Below, one piece after another: positions 7,463 through 14,751 of a stretch of 32,975 nt of DNA. This DNA comes from Acidobacteriota bacterium. GTDB taxonomy: Bacteria > Acidobacteriota > Polarisedimenticolia > J045. Location of the stretch: assembly GCA_017994815.1 (NCBI GenBank), contig JAGOJY010000048.1, forward strand, positions 1-32,975, in the 5' to 3' direction. The notes beneath the pieces are model-generated. The model made no database searches, was not told the origin of the DNA, and saw only the letters and a list, made by a program, of their open reading frames with translations. The translations under genes and the position numbers were made by a program. Numbering within the stretch: the first letter of the stretch is position 1; every line of letters starts with the position of its first letter.

Positions 7463-8082
7463 GGATCGGCCTGTACGGCGGGACCTTCGACCCGCCCCAC
7501 CTCGGGCACCTGCACGTCGCGCGCGCGGCACGCGACTCGATGCAGCTCGACGTCGTCGAGATGCTGACCTCGTCGATCCCGCCGCACCGCCGGCCGACCG
7601 AGGCCGACCCGTTCGACCGCTTCGCGATGACGGTGCTGGCGGCGCAGGACGAGCCGCGGATCATCCCCTCGCCGCGCGAGGTTCGGCGCGGCGGCGTGTC
7701 GTACACCGTCGAGACGCTGCTCGAGTTGCGCACCAAGTACCCCGGCGCGACGCTGTTCCTGGTGATCGGCGCCGACGCCTACGACGAGCTGCCGACGTGG
7801 CACCGGGCCGGCGAGATCCTCCAGCTGGCCCACCTCGCCGTCCTGCCGCGGCCCGGCAGCCACGGCGTCACGGCGCTCAGGCCCGAGGACCGGCAGCGGC
7901 TGCGCCAGGCCGGCGAGGCCGGGCCGTCCGAGGGGCTCGCCGTGTACCAGGTCCCGATGGAGCTGGTGCCGATCTCCGCCCGCGAGATCCGCCGCCGCCT
8001 GCGGGCCGGGGAGCCGGTCGACGACATGGTCCCCGTGCCGGTGCTGCGCTACATCCGCAAGCGCGGCCTGTACAATTCGTGA
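7459..8082 (+). CDS. nadD: Nicotinate-nucleotide adenylyltransferase NadD
   Basis: NadD transfers AMP from ATP to nicotinate mononucleotide, giving deamido-NAD in NAD synthesis. The 207-residue protein starts MRIGLYGGTFDPPHLGHLH, with GGTFDPPHxGH as the nucleotidyltransferase signature. The second motif ISAREIRRRLRAG (family ISSTxIR) lies near the C-terminus, and FLVIGADAYDELPTWHR is the usual central segment. ATG 7459 overlaps the obgE stop by 4 nt. The longer open frame upstream inside obgE is not the gene. The Obg-NadD-RsfS-RlmH order is widespread in bacteria. Confidence 0.97.
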   Translation: MRIGLYGGTFDPPHLGHLHVARAARDSMQLDVVEMLTSSIPPHRRPTEADPFDRFAMTVLAAQDEPRIIPSPREVRRGGVSYTVETLLELRTKYPGATLFLVIGADAYDELPTWHRAGEILQLAHLAVLPRPGSHGVTALRPEDRQRLRQAGEAGPSEGLAVYQVPMELVPISAREIRRRLRAGEPVDDMVPVPVLRYIRKRGLYNS

Positions 8083-8084
8083 CG

Positions 8085-8447
8085 ATGGCGAGCGAACGGA
8101 GCGATCCCGTGCTGGCGTCGGCGGTGAAGGCGCTCAGCTCGCGCAAGGCCGAGCGGCTGGTCGTGCTCGACCTGCGCGGCAAGGCGACGTTCACGGACTA
8201 CTTCGTGATCTGCCACGGCACCTCCGACCGGCAGGTCAAGTCGCTGGCCGAGGATGTCGAGGAGAGCGTGCGCGTCGAGACCGGGCGCAAGCCGGTGGTC
8301 GAGGGACTGCCCCACGCCGAGTGGGTGCTGATGGACTACGGCGATTTCATCGTCCACGTGTTCGGCGAGGAGGCCCGCGAGTTCTACCGGCTCGAGGGGC
8401 TGTGGGGCGACTGCCCGGAGGTCGACCCGCGCACCGTCGCCTCGTGA
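8085..8447 (+). CDS. rsfS: Ribosomal silencing factor RsfS
   Basis: RsfS binds L14 on the large subunit and blocks joining with 30S when nutrients are scarce. The product has about 120 residues. Family motifs include the segment around VLDLRGKATFTDYFVICHGTSDRQ, then LPHAEWVLMDYGDFIVHVF and FYRLEGLWGD. ATG 8085 is used here. An in-frame GTG at 8079 would overlap the nadD stop as GTGA, matching the other 4-nt overlaps in this operon, and would add two residues. The sequence does not decide between them. It is followed by rlmH, also in a GTGA overlap. Confidence 0.95.
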   Translation: MASERSDPVLASAVKALSSRKAERLVVLDLRGKATFTDYFVICHGTSDRQVKSLAEDVEESVRVETGRKPVVEGLPHAEWVLMDYGDFIVHVFGEEAREFYRLEGLWGDCPEVDPRTVAS

Positions 8448-8914
8448 GTTCCGGTCCCCCGCTGGTCCTCGTCACCGTCGGTCAGACCCGCCGCGGTCCC
8501 CTGCGCGAACTCGAGCTGGACTACGTCGAACGGATCGGCAGGCTCGCGCCGGTCGAGCGCGCGTTCGTCCCGGCCAGCCGCAAGCCGCGCGCCGCCGACC
8601 GCGTGCGCGAGGAGGCGGCGGCGCTGTCGGCCCACCGCGCCGCCCGCGGAACGGCGATCGCGCTCGACGCGCGCGGACGCGAGCTCGACTCGGACGAGTT
8701 CGCGCGCGCGCTCGCCCGCTGGCGCGAGGGCGGCCCGGTCGCGTTTTTCGTCGGCGGCCCCGACGGGCTCGACCCGGCGTTCGTCGAGTCCTGCGGCACG
8801 GCGCTGGCCCTCGGCGCGATGACGCTCCCGCACGAATTGGCGCTGGTCGTGCTGCTCGAACAGCTCTACCGCGCGCTGGCCTCGGCGCGGAACCACCCCT
8901 ACTCGCGGCACTAG
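8444..8914 (+). CDS. rlmH: 23S rRNA pseudouridine-1915 N3-methyltransferase RlmH
   Basis: RlmH is a SPOUT methyltransferase that modifies pseudouridine 1915 of 23S rRNA in assembled ribosomes. The 156-residue product has IALDARGRELDS, then FFVGGPDGL forming the SAM-binding knot, and LPHELALVVLLEQLYRA. It ends NHPYSRH, close to the usual NxPYHK/H ending. The start is GTG 8444, overlapping the rsfS stop by 4 nt. Upstream codons in the same frame lie inside rsfS and are not part of the protein. It is the last gene of the ribosome-assembly operon. Confidence 0.95.
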   Translation: MSSGPPLVLVTVGQTRRGPLRELELDYVERIGRLAPVERAFVPASRKPRAADRVREEAAALSAHRAARGTAIALDARGRELDSDEFARALARWREGGPVAFFVGGPDGLDPAFVESCGTALALGAMTLPHELALVVLLEQLYRALASARNHPYSRH

Positions 8915-8945
8915 CCCGCCGCCGGCGAGGCCCGCGGGTCCCGCG

Positions 8946-8974
8946 TTGTCAACGGCGGGGGAAATCGCGAGACT
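8946..8974 (+). promoter_or_regulatory. Candidate promoter of patatin lipoprotein gene
   Basis: TTGTCA (8946-8951) and GAGACT (8969-8974) are spaced 17 nt apart. Only 6 nt separate the -10 box from ATG 8981, so transcription would start at or next to the start codon. No Shine-Dalgarno sequence precedes the gene closely. The -10 match is modest. Confidence 0.45.
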
Positions 8975-8980
8975 AGCGGC

Positions 8981-9898
8981 ATGAGACCGTTCGCCCGAGT
9001 GGTCCTCGTCGTGCTCCTCGCCTGCGCGTTCCTTGCCGGCTGCCGCAGCGCACCGGCCCCGCCGCCCGCGGTCACTCCCGGCCCGGCGGTCGTCCCGCCG
9101 CCCGCACCGCCGAAGATCGGCGTCGCGCTCGGCGCGGGCGGCGCGCGCGGGTTCGCGCAAGTCGGCGTGCTGCGCGTGCTCGAGCAGGAGCACATCCCGA
9201 TCCACTGCGTGGCCGGCGCGTCGGTCGGCAGCCTGATCGGCGCGCTGTACGCCGACAAGGCGAGCGTGCTCGACCTCGAGTTCGAGGCGATCGAGATCAC
9301 GCGCGAGCACATCTTCGACCGCAGCCTGCTGTCGGTGTTCTCCGGCGGGTTCGTCAAGGGGGAGCGGCTCGAGGAGTACCTGACCCGGCGACTGCTGCAC
9401 CCGCAGATCGAGGACATGCCGATCCGCTTCGCCGCGGTCGCCACCGACCTGCGCAGCGGGGGCACGGTCGCTTTCGAGAAAGGGCCGGCCGCGGTCGCGG
9501 TGCACGCCTCCTGCGCGATCCCCGGCGTGTTCGTCCCGGTCACGATCGGCGACCGCGTGTACGTGGACGGCGGCGTGACCGACCCGGTGCCCGCCGACGT
9601 CGCGCGGCGCATGGGCGCCGATGTCGTGATCGCCGTCCCGATCCCCGCGGGCGTGCCGCCGGAACCGCCGACCACCCCGCTGGCGGTCGCCTACCACTCG
9701 GTCAACGTCATGGCCGCGGAGATCGCGCGCCTGCGCGCGAGCGAGGCGGACGTCGTGATCACGCCGGATGTCGGGAACGTGGCCTACGACGACTTCGACC
9801 AGAAGAAGAGGCTGATCCGCTCCGGGGAGGCCGCGGCGCGGGCCGCCCTGCCGCAGATCCGCGCCGCGATCGCCGCCGCCAGGACTTCCGGGTCCTGA
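8981..9898 (+). CDS. Patatin-like phospholipase, predicted lipoprotein
   Basis: The predicted protein is a membrane-anchored lipid acyl hydrolase of 305 residues. The N-terminus is a lipoprotein signal: Arg4, a hydrophobic run, then lipobox LAGC with C21 as the lipidation site. A Pro/Ala-rich linker (about residues 25-43) precedes the patatin fold. The fold shows the oxyanion loop GAGGARG, the nucleophile elbow GASVG (Gly-Xaa-Ser-Xaa-Gly) and the catalytic Asp in VDGGV, so the Ser-Asp dyad is intact. It resembles the NTE/RssA patatin subgroup, whose members cleave phospholipids or lysophospholipids. The substrate is unknown. It stands alone after rlmH with its own promoter, and the TPR gene follows 61 nt later. 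Confidence 0.9.
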   Translation: MRPFARVVLVVLLACAFLAGCRSAPAPPPAVTPGPAVVPPPAPPKIGVALGAGGARGFAQVGVLRVLEQEHIPIHCVAGASVGSLIGALYADKASVLDLEFEAIEITREHIFDRSLLSVFSGGFVKGERLEEYLTRRLLHPQIEDMPIRFAAVATDLRSGGTVAFEKGPAAVAVHASCAIPGVFVPVTIGDRVYVDGGVTDPVPADVARRMGADVVIAVPIPAGVPPEPPTTPLAVAYHSVNVMAAEIARLRASEADVVITPDVGNVAYDDFDQKKRLIRSGEAAARAALPQIRAAIAAARTSGS

Positions 9899-9921
9899 TC
9901 CCGGCGGCGGGACCGCTCGCC

Positions 9922-9951
9922 TTGACCCGCCGGGTGGGACGCCCTTACCCT
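9922..9951 (+). promoter_or_regulatory. Candidate promoter of the LapAB-like gene
   Basis: TTGACC (9922-9927) and TACCCT (9946-9951) are 18 nt apart. Eight nucleotides separate the -10 box from ATG 9960 and no Shine-Dalgarno is present, so the transcript would be essentially leaderless. Confidence 0.5.
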
Positions 9952-9959
9952 CCCGTCAG

Positions 9960-11333
9960 ATGCGGCTCAGGACATTTCTCGCGGTGATGGTGCTGCTCGG
10001 CCTGGCGGCCGTGATCGTGTTCCTGCTGCTGCCGAACCAGGCCGTGCTCGAGCAGCGGCTCGACCTCGCGGGCCGCATGGTCCCCGTGTGGGGCACGATC
10101 CTCGGCGCCTTCGCGCTGGGGATGATCCTGACGCTCGCGTTCCAGGTCACCGGCGTCGGCCGCAAGGCGCTCGGGCGCGCGCTGTCCTTGTGGAACTCGC
10201 GCCATCGCGAGGCGGCGCAGAAGGCGCTCGACCGCGCGCGCCGCGCCGAGCGCGAGGAGCGCCTGGACGAGGCGATCGCCTGCTACCGCGAGGCGATCGA
10301 AAAACTCCCGCACGAGGGCCAGACGCACCTGCTGCTGGGTGACGCGCTCCGGCGCACCGGTCGCGCCGCGGAGGCGGCGCTGGCCCACGAGCGCGCGCGG
10401 CGGCTGGATCCCGCGGACGAGGAAGCGACCCACGCCCTGGCGATCGATCACCTGGAGGCCGGCCGGTTGGACGAGGCCCGGAGCGAGCTGACGGCGCTGG
10501 TCGACGCGAACCCGAAGGGCTCCGCGGGGCTGCTGCGCCGCCTGCGCGACCTCGAGCTGCGGGCCGGCAACTGGAGCGCGGCCGCGCGGGCCCAGCGGCG
10601 GCTGGAGGCGCTGTTCGGCAAGGGGCGGCCGATGCCGGCCGCGGACGTGCGGCAGGGGCTCGGCATCCGCACCGAGCTGGCCCGCACCCGCTGGCGCGCC
10701 GGGCAGGTGCGCTCGGCGACCACCCTGCTGCGCCAGGTGCTCCTCGACGATCCCGCGTTCCTCCCGGCCCGCATCCTCGCCGCACAGGTCCGCGACGAGC
10801 AGGGCGAGCCGGACGCCGCGCGCGAAGTGCTGCTGCAGGGCTTCGAGCTGACCGGCGAGCCGGCGCTCCTCGACGCGCTCTGCGAGCTGGACCTCGGGCG
10901 CGAGCGTCCGGAGGACGCGATCTCGACGCTGCGCGGGCTGGCCGCGGTCCGCCGCTGGCCCGCGGCGGTGCGCCTCGCGCTGGGCAAGCTCTACCTGCGG
11001 CTCGAAATGCTGGACGAGGCGGCACAGCCGTTCGAAGACCTCCTGGAGACCGAGGGCCACTCGGCGCTCGTGGCCTACCTCCTGGCGCGCGTCGAGGAGC
11101 GGCGCGGGAACGTGCACCGCGCGGCTTCGCTGTACCGCGGCGTGCTCAACGGGCCGGGCCGCGACGTACCGCAGGCGACGTGCCGCTCGTGCGGCGCCGA
11201 GCTGCCCGAGTGGCGCCCGCGCTGCGAGCGCTGCGGCGCGTTCGGCGACGTCACGACGCGCTGGACGTCCGAGGAGGTCTTCCCCTCCGGCACCGTCGCC
11301 CACGCGCCCGTCTACCCCTCCCCCGAGCAGTGA
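9960..11333 (+). CDS. LapA-LapB-like fused TPR membrane protein with zinc ribbon
   Basis: The 457-residue protein has two predicted membrane helices (about residues 5-24 and 44-62). Between them FLLLPNQAVLEQRLDLAG resembles the LapA (DUF1049) domain. Residues about 85-395 form TPR-like helix pairs (for example DEAIACYREAIEKLP, AEAALAHERARRLDP and DEAARSEL-like units). The C-terminus carries a rubredoxin-like ribbon with C408/C411 and C422/C425 (CRSCG and CERCG). TPR plus this ribbon is the LapB (YciM) architecture. In Enterobacteria LapB guides FtsH to degrade LpxC and so limits LPS synthesis, while LapA is a separate small neighbour. Here both appear in one chain. comF overlaps the stop by 4 nt. 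Confidence 0.82.
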   Translation: MRLRTFLAVMVLLGLAAVIVFLLLPNQAVLEQRLDLAGRMVPVWGTILGAFALGMILTLAFQVTGVGRKALGRALSLWNSRHREAAQKALDRARRAEREERLDEAIACYREAIEKLPHEGQTHLLLGDALRRTGRAAEAALAHERARRLDPADEEATHALAIDHLEAGRLDEARSELTALVDANPKGSAGLLRRLRDLELRAGNWSAAARAQRRLEALFGKGRPMPAADVRQGLGIRTELARTRWRAGQVRSATTLLRQVLLDDPAFLPARILAAQVRDEQGEPDAAREVLLQGFELTGEPALLDALCELDLGRERPEDAISTLRGLAAVRRWPAAVRLALGKLYLRLEMLDEAAQPFEDLLETEGHSALVAYLLARVEERRGNVHRAASLYRGVLNGPGRDVPQATCRSCGAELPEWRPRCERCGAFGDVTTRWTSEEVFPSGTVAHAPVYPSPEQ

Positions 11334-12067
11334 ACCTGCGGGTCGAGGTGCCGCGCGCGCTCGCGGCGCTCGCGGCGTACGCGTGGCCCGGGCCGTGCGC
11401 GTGCTGCGGCGCCGACCTGCCGGGGAGGGCCGTCGCCGGCGTCTGCCCCGCCTGCTGGGTGGCGCTCCCGCTGCGCATCGGCCCCGGCTGCCCCGTGTGC
11501 GACCTGCCGGGGGCCACGCTCGCGACCTGCCCCGACTGCCGGACCGCCGGCGGCTCGGCGCCGCTCGAGACGATCGTCACCGCGCTGCTGTACACCGGCG
11601 CGGCGGTCACGCTGCACCGGCGCATGAAGTTCGGCGGCGCGAGCGACCTCGTCCCGCCGCTCGCGCGGCGGATGGCGAGCGCGTGGCGGCTGCGCGGCCC
11701 GTTCGAACCCGACCTCGTGGTGCCGGTCCCGCCGGACCCTTTACGCTGGACGGCGCGGCGCCGCGCGGGCAGACTTCTCGCCCGCGGGGTCACGCGACAG
11801 CTCGGGGTACCGCTGGTCCGCGCACTGGCGAAGACGCGGCCGACGCGGTCGCAGACCGGTCGCGCGGCGGAGCAGCGGCGACGCGCGCTCGACGGAGCGT
11901 TCCGCGCCCGGCGCGAGGCGGTCGAGGGCCGCGCGGTGCTCGTCGTGGACGACGTCGTCACGACGGGCGCGACGCTGCGCGAGGCCGCGCGGGCGCTGGC
12001 TGCGGTCGGCGCCGCGCCGATCGCGGGGCTGGCGCTTGCGCGCACGCCCACGGGCAGCACCACCTGA
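11330..12067 (+). CDS. comF: ComF family phosphoribosyltransferase-like protein
   Basis: This is a double zinc ribbon plus phosphoribosyltransferase protein of the ComF/GntX family. Members are linked to natural transformation in some bacteria, but the reaction is not established. About 245 residues. The N-terminus has CxxC pairs (CACCGADL, CPACW, CPVC and CPDC). The PRPP-binding loop VLVVDDVVTTGATLREA lies at about residues 203-219, preceded by VVPVPPDPLRWTARRRAGRLLARG and KTRPTRSQTGRAAEQRR, both family hallmarks. The start GTG 11330 lies inside the stop of the TPR gene (GTGA), so the two are translationally coupled. No other competence genes are in view. Confidence 0.92.
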   Translation: MNLRVEVPRALAALAAYAWPGPCACCGADLPGRAVAGVCPACWVALPLRIGPGCPVCDLPGATLATCPDCRTAGGSAPLETIVTALLYTGAAVTLHRRMKFGGASDLVPPLARRMASAWRLRGPFEPDLVVPVPPDPLRWTARRRAGRLLARGVTRQLGVPLVRALAKTRPTRSQTGRAAEQRRRALDGAFRARREAVEGRAVLVVDDVVTTGATLREAARALAAVGAAPIAGLALARTPTGSTT

Positions 12068-12085
12068 CTTCACGCCGGAGGCACG

Positions 12086-13003
12086 ATGACCCGTTCCACC
12101 CTGGCGCTGCTGGTTCTCCTCGCCGCGACGACGATCATCCCCGCCGCGGACAAGCCGGCCGCCGTCGAACTCGACGCCACGCTGCGCATGACCCAGGACA
12201 ACTACGAGTCCGGCCAGCCGATCCCGGGCGAGCTGACGATCCACAACGCGGGCACGGACTGGGTGAAGCTGGACGAGATCGAGAACCTCGGCCGCGACCT
12301 GCGCCTGGTCGACGACAAGGGCAAGGAAACGCGGCCCGACGCGCAGCCGTACGCCCCGGCGCGCGCGACGGCGATCGGCCCCGGCGGGTTCGTCGGCTTC
12401 GCCTTCGAGGCGCAGCGCATGTTCGGGCGGCTGGAAAAGCCCGGCACCTACAAGCTCGTCCTGCGGCGCGACGGCGTGCGCGCCGTCGAGCGCGCGGTGC
12501 GCGTGATCGAGCGCTACGACCCGGCGCTGAACTACCGGCTCGAGCTGGACACCCCGCAGGGTCCCGTGTCGATCGAGCTGCACCCGGCCGAGGCGCCGGA
12601 GACCGTGCACCACATCGTCAACCTCGCGCGGCTCGGTTTCTACGATGGCGCGGCGATCCCGCGCATCGAGCCCACGAAGGGGGTCGCGATCCGCGGCCCG
12701 GTGACGGCCAACCACCGCATCGTGCCGTTCGAGAAGAACGAGCGGCAGCTCCTCGCGGGGACGGTGATCGTGGAGCCGCAGAGCGGCGAGCTGCAGGCCA
12801 ACCTCCCGAACCTGATCATCCTGCTCGGCCCGCGCCCGGAGTGGCAGGGGCGCGCGACCGCGGTCGGCCGTGTCGTCGGCGACGAGCAGGCGCTCTCGAA
12901 GCTGCTGCAGCTGCCGACATCGGGCGAGAAGGGGCTGCCGGCGTTCCAGCCGATCGCGCCGGTCGCGGTGAAGACGGCCCGGATCGTCGAAACGAAGCGC
13001 TGA
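12086..13003 (+). CDS. Secreted protein with Ig-like N-domain and divergent cyclophilin domain
   Basis: The 305-residue product begins with a Sec signal (TRSTLALLVLLAATTIIPA, cleavage near residue 20). Residues about 25-142 look like a beta-sandwich (SGQPIPGELTIHNAGTD ... KPGTYKLVLRR). Residues about 148-303 match the cyclophilin-type peptidyl-prolyl isomerase outline (GPVSIELHPAEAPETVHHIVNLARLGFYDG ... WQGRATAVGRVV). The active-site Arg is kept (R193 in AIPRI). The FxMxQGG segment is changed to VAIRGP, losing the Gln and the Phe/Met, so isomerase activity is doubtful. ATG 12086 follows GGAGG (12077-12081). It lies 18 nt after comF and probably belongs to the same transcript. The gap to the next, convergent gene is only 18 nt. 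Confidence 0.8.
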   Translation: MTRSTLALLVLLAATTIIPAADKPAAVELDATLRMTQDNYESGQPIPGELTIHNAGTDWVKLDEIENLGRDLRLVDDKGKETRPDAQPYAPARATAIGPGGFVGFAFEAQRMFGRLEKPGTYKLVLRRDGVRAVERAVRVIERYDPALNYRLELDTPQGPVSIELHPAEAPETVHHIVNLARLGFYDGAAIPRIEPTKGVAIRGPVTANHRIVPFEKNERQLLAGTVIVEPQSGELQANLPNLIILLGPRPEWQGRATAVGRVVGDEQALSKLLQLPTSGEKGLPAFQPIAPVAVKTARIVETKR

Positions 13004-13021
13004 GGGACAGCTGGCGGGGCG

Positions 13022-14515
13022 TCAGGACAGCCCGGCCCGGACCGATTCGAGCAGCGCCGCCCGCCCGAACGGCTTCGGCAGGAACCCCAGCGCACCCTCA
13101 CCGAGGAGCTGGCGCAGGCGCGTCGGCTCGGCGTCGCCGGAGACGACCAGGACGCGCGCTTCGGGGTCGAGCGCGCGCAGCTCGCGGAACAGCGCTGCGC
13201 CGTCGATCCCTTCCATCCCGAGGTCGAGCAGCACGAGATCGTAGCGGCAGCCGGCCAGGAACAGGTCGAGCGCGGCGCGCCCGCCGTCGACCACGATCGT
13301 CTCGTACCCGCCCGACTCCAAGAGCCGGCGCGTGGTGTCGCGCACCGCGGGCTCGTCGTCCACGACCAGCACGCGCTGGCGGGTCGCGGACGACTCCGGG
13401 CCGGCCCGGCGCTCGGCGCAGCCGATGAACAGGTCCGCCTCGCGCAGCCAGCCGGCGGCGGGATCGCAGCGCACCTCGAGGTAGCCACCGTGCGCCTTGG
13501 CAACCGCCAGCCCGCGCTGCACCGCCGGCCAGCGCCGCAACCCGGCCCCCGACACGCGCGAGGTCGGCAGCGGGGCGCCGCGCGCGCCGAGGTGGAAGCG
13601 CGCGTGCCGCCCGCGGCAGGCGCCGGGCCGCTCGCGCGCGAACTCCTCGTCCAGCACGACGACGTCGAGCGCCGCGAGCACGCGGTCGCGCGGGCCGAGG
13701 CCGCGCGCGATCTCCAAAAGCAGCTCGTCCAGCGCGCTGCCGAGCAGGCGGTCGTCGACCTCGATCTCCGGCGGCGCCTCGCACAGCGACAGCTCGAGCG
13801 CGACCCCCTCGGCCAGCCAGCGCTGCCAGGCCGGGGAGCGCAGCGCGAGCAGGTGCTGCGCCCCGACGAAGCGTCGGCGCGTACCGCCGGACGAGCCGGC
13901 CAGAAGCAGGGCCAGCCGCTCCGCCATCCCGCGGGCGCGTCCCAGCTCGTGCTCGATGCCGCGCAGGAACGCGCGTGTTCCCGCCTCGGGACCGGCCGCG
14001 CCGGCGACGATGCGGACGAACGGCACGAGTTCGGCGAGCAGCGCCTCCAGCGAACCGGCGAGGTCGGCCGCGACGCGCAGCCCCGGGTCGGCCGGCGCCG
14101 GTTGCGGGACGCGCTCCGGCGCGGGCTGCGGGGCGAGCTTGGCGACGGCGCCGCGCACCGACTCGGGCAGGCGGTCGAGAAAGGCCAGCCCCTCGCGCTT
14201 GTCGAGCAGGTCCACCGCGCCGAGTTGGTCCCGCGCTTCCGGCGGCCACTCGGCCCCCGGGCCGGCGACGAGCAAGAGCGGGGGGGCGACGCCCCCGCGG
14301 GCCACCGCGGCGAGGATGTCGGCGACCTGCCCCGGGGCAAACGCCATCGAGGCCACGACGACGTCGGGGGGGCGGGCGCCATCGCCCGCTTCCGGCGGCC
14401 CGACCGGCGCGCCCGGCAGGCGGGCCGCGATCGACTCCCGGATCAGCTCGGCGTGGTCCGGCTGGTCCTCCAGGAGCCAGATCCGCGGCGCCGCCTGCGG
14501 CACCTTTTCCGCCAT
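13022..14515 (-). CDS. Degenerate hybrid sensor kinase: pseudo-receiver, kinase-like core, intact receiver
   Basis: The 497-residue product starts at CAT 14513-14515 with a GGGGA site just upstream. A longer open frame has an Arg/Pro-rich extension that looks non-coding. Residues 11-120 resemble a receiver with acidic pair E16/D17 and K106, but Ser56 sits where the phosphoacceptor Asp belongs. Residues about 182-205 resemble an H-box (GIEHELGRARG, H189). Residues about 250-365 resemble a HATPase domain (GLAVAKAHGGYLEV at 335-348), but the N-box Asn and the DxGxG Asp (Ala311 position) are lost. Residues 381-496 form a normal receiver with D386/D387, D431, S459 and K481. The likely role is a phosphorylation-responsive scaffold rather than a kinase. 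No DNA-binding domain is present. Confidence 0.75.
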   Translation of the reverse strand: MAEKVPQAAPRIWLLEDQPDHAELIRESIAARLPGAPVGPPEAGDGARPPDVVVASMAFAPGQVADILAAVARGGVAPPLLLVAGPGAEWPPEARDQLGAVDLLDKREGLAFLDRLPESVRGAVAKLAPQPAPERVPQPAPADPGLRVAADLAGSLEALLAELVPFVRIVAGAAGPEAGTRAFLRGIEHELGRARGMAERLALLLAGSSGGTRRRFVGAQHLLALRSPAWQRWLAEGVALELSLCEAPPEIEVDDRLLGSALDELLLEIARGLGPRDRVLAALDVVVLDEEFARERPGACRGRHARFHLGARGAPLPTSRVSGAGLRRWPAVQRGLAVAKAHGGYLEVRCDPAAGWLREADLFIGCAERRAGPESSATRQRVLVVDDEPAVRDTTRRLLESGGYETIVVDGGRAALDLFLAGCRYDLVLLDLGMEGIDGAALFRELRALDPEARVLVVSGDAEPTRLRQLLGEGALGFLPKPFGRAALLESVRAGLS

Positions 14516-14641
14516 TTCCCCGCTCCCCGGGGGCGCGCGAGGCCCCGGCCGGAATGGTGCCCCGGATCGGCTGCCGCGCACAAGCCGCGCCGCCCGGGGC
14601 CTTGCGCGCGTGTTCCGCGCGTGGCGCGGCGGGTTCCGCGC

Positions 14642-14647
14642 TAGACT
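14642..14647 (+). promoter_or_regulatory. Candidate -10 box upstream of MFS gene
   Basis: TAGACT lies in the 236-bp divergent region between the kinase-like gene and the MFS gene, which otherwise is very GC-rich. No convincing -35 is seen at normal spacing, and the leader would be about 100 nt. Read on the minus strand, the same site gives AGTCTA. Confidence 0.25.
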
Positions 14648-14751
14648 GCCGCGCGTTGCGCGCCGCGGCCCCGTGCGCGTCACGTTCTCCGGACCGGCAC
14701 CGCCGGGACCGGCGCGGGCACCTCGACGCAGCCGCCGACGAGGACGATTCC

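Noticed and set aside
14516..14683. Extra 56-residue N-terminus on the hybrid kinase-like protein
   Set aside because: The segment is Arg/Pro/Gly-rich with no structure, while the ATG at 14515 has a GGGGA ribosome site and begins the receiver-like domain.
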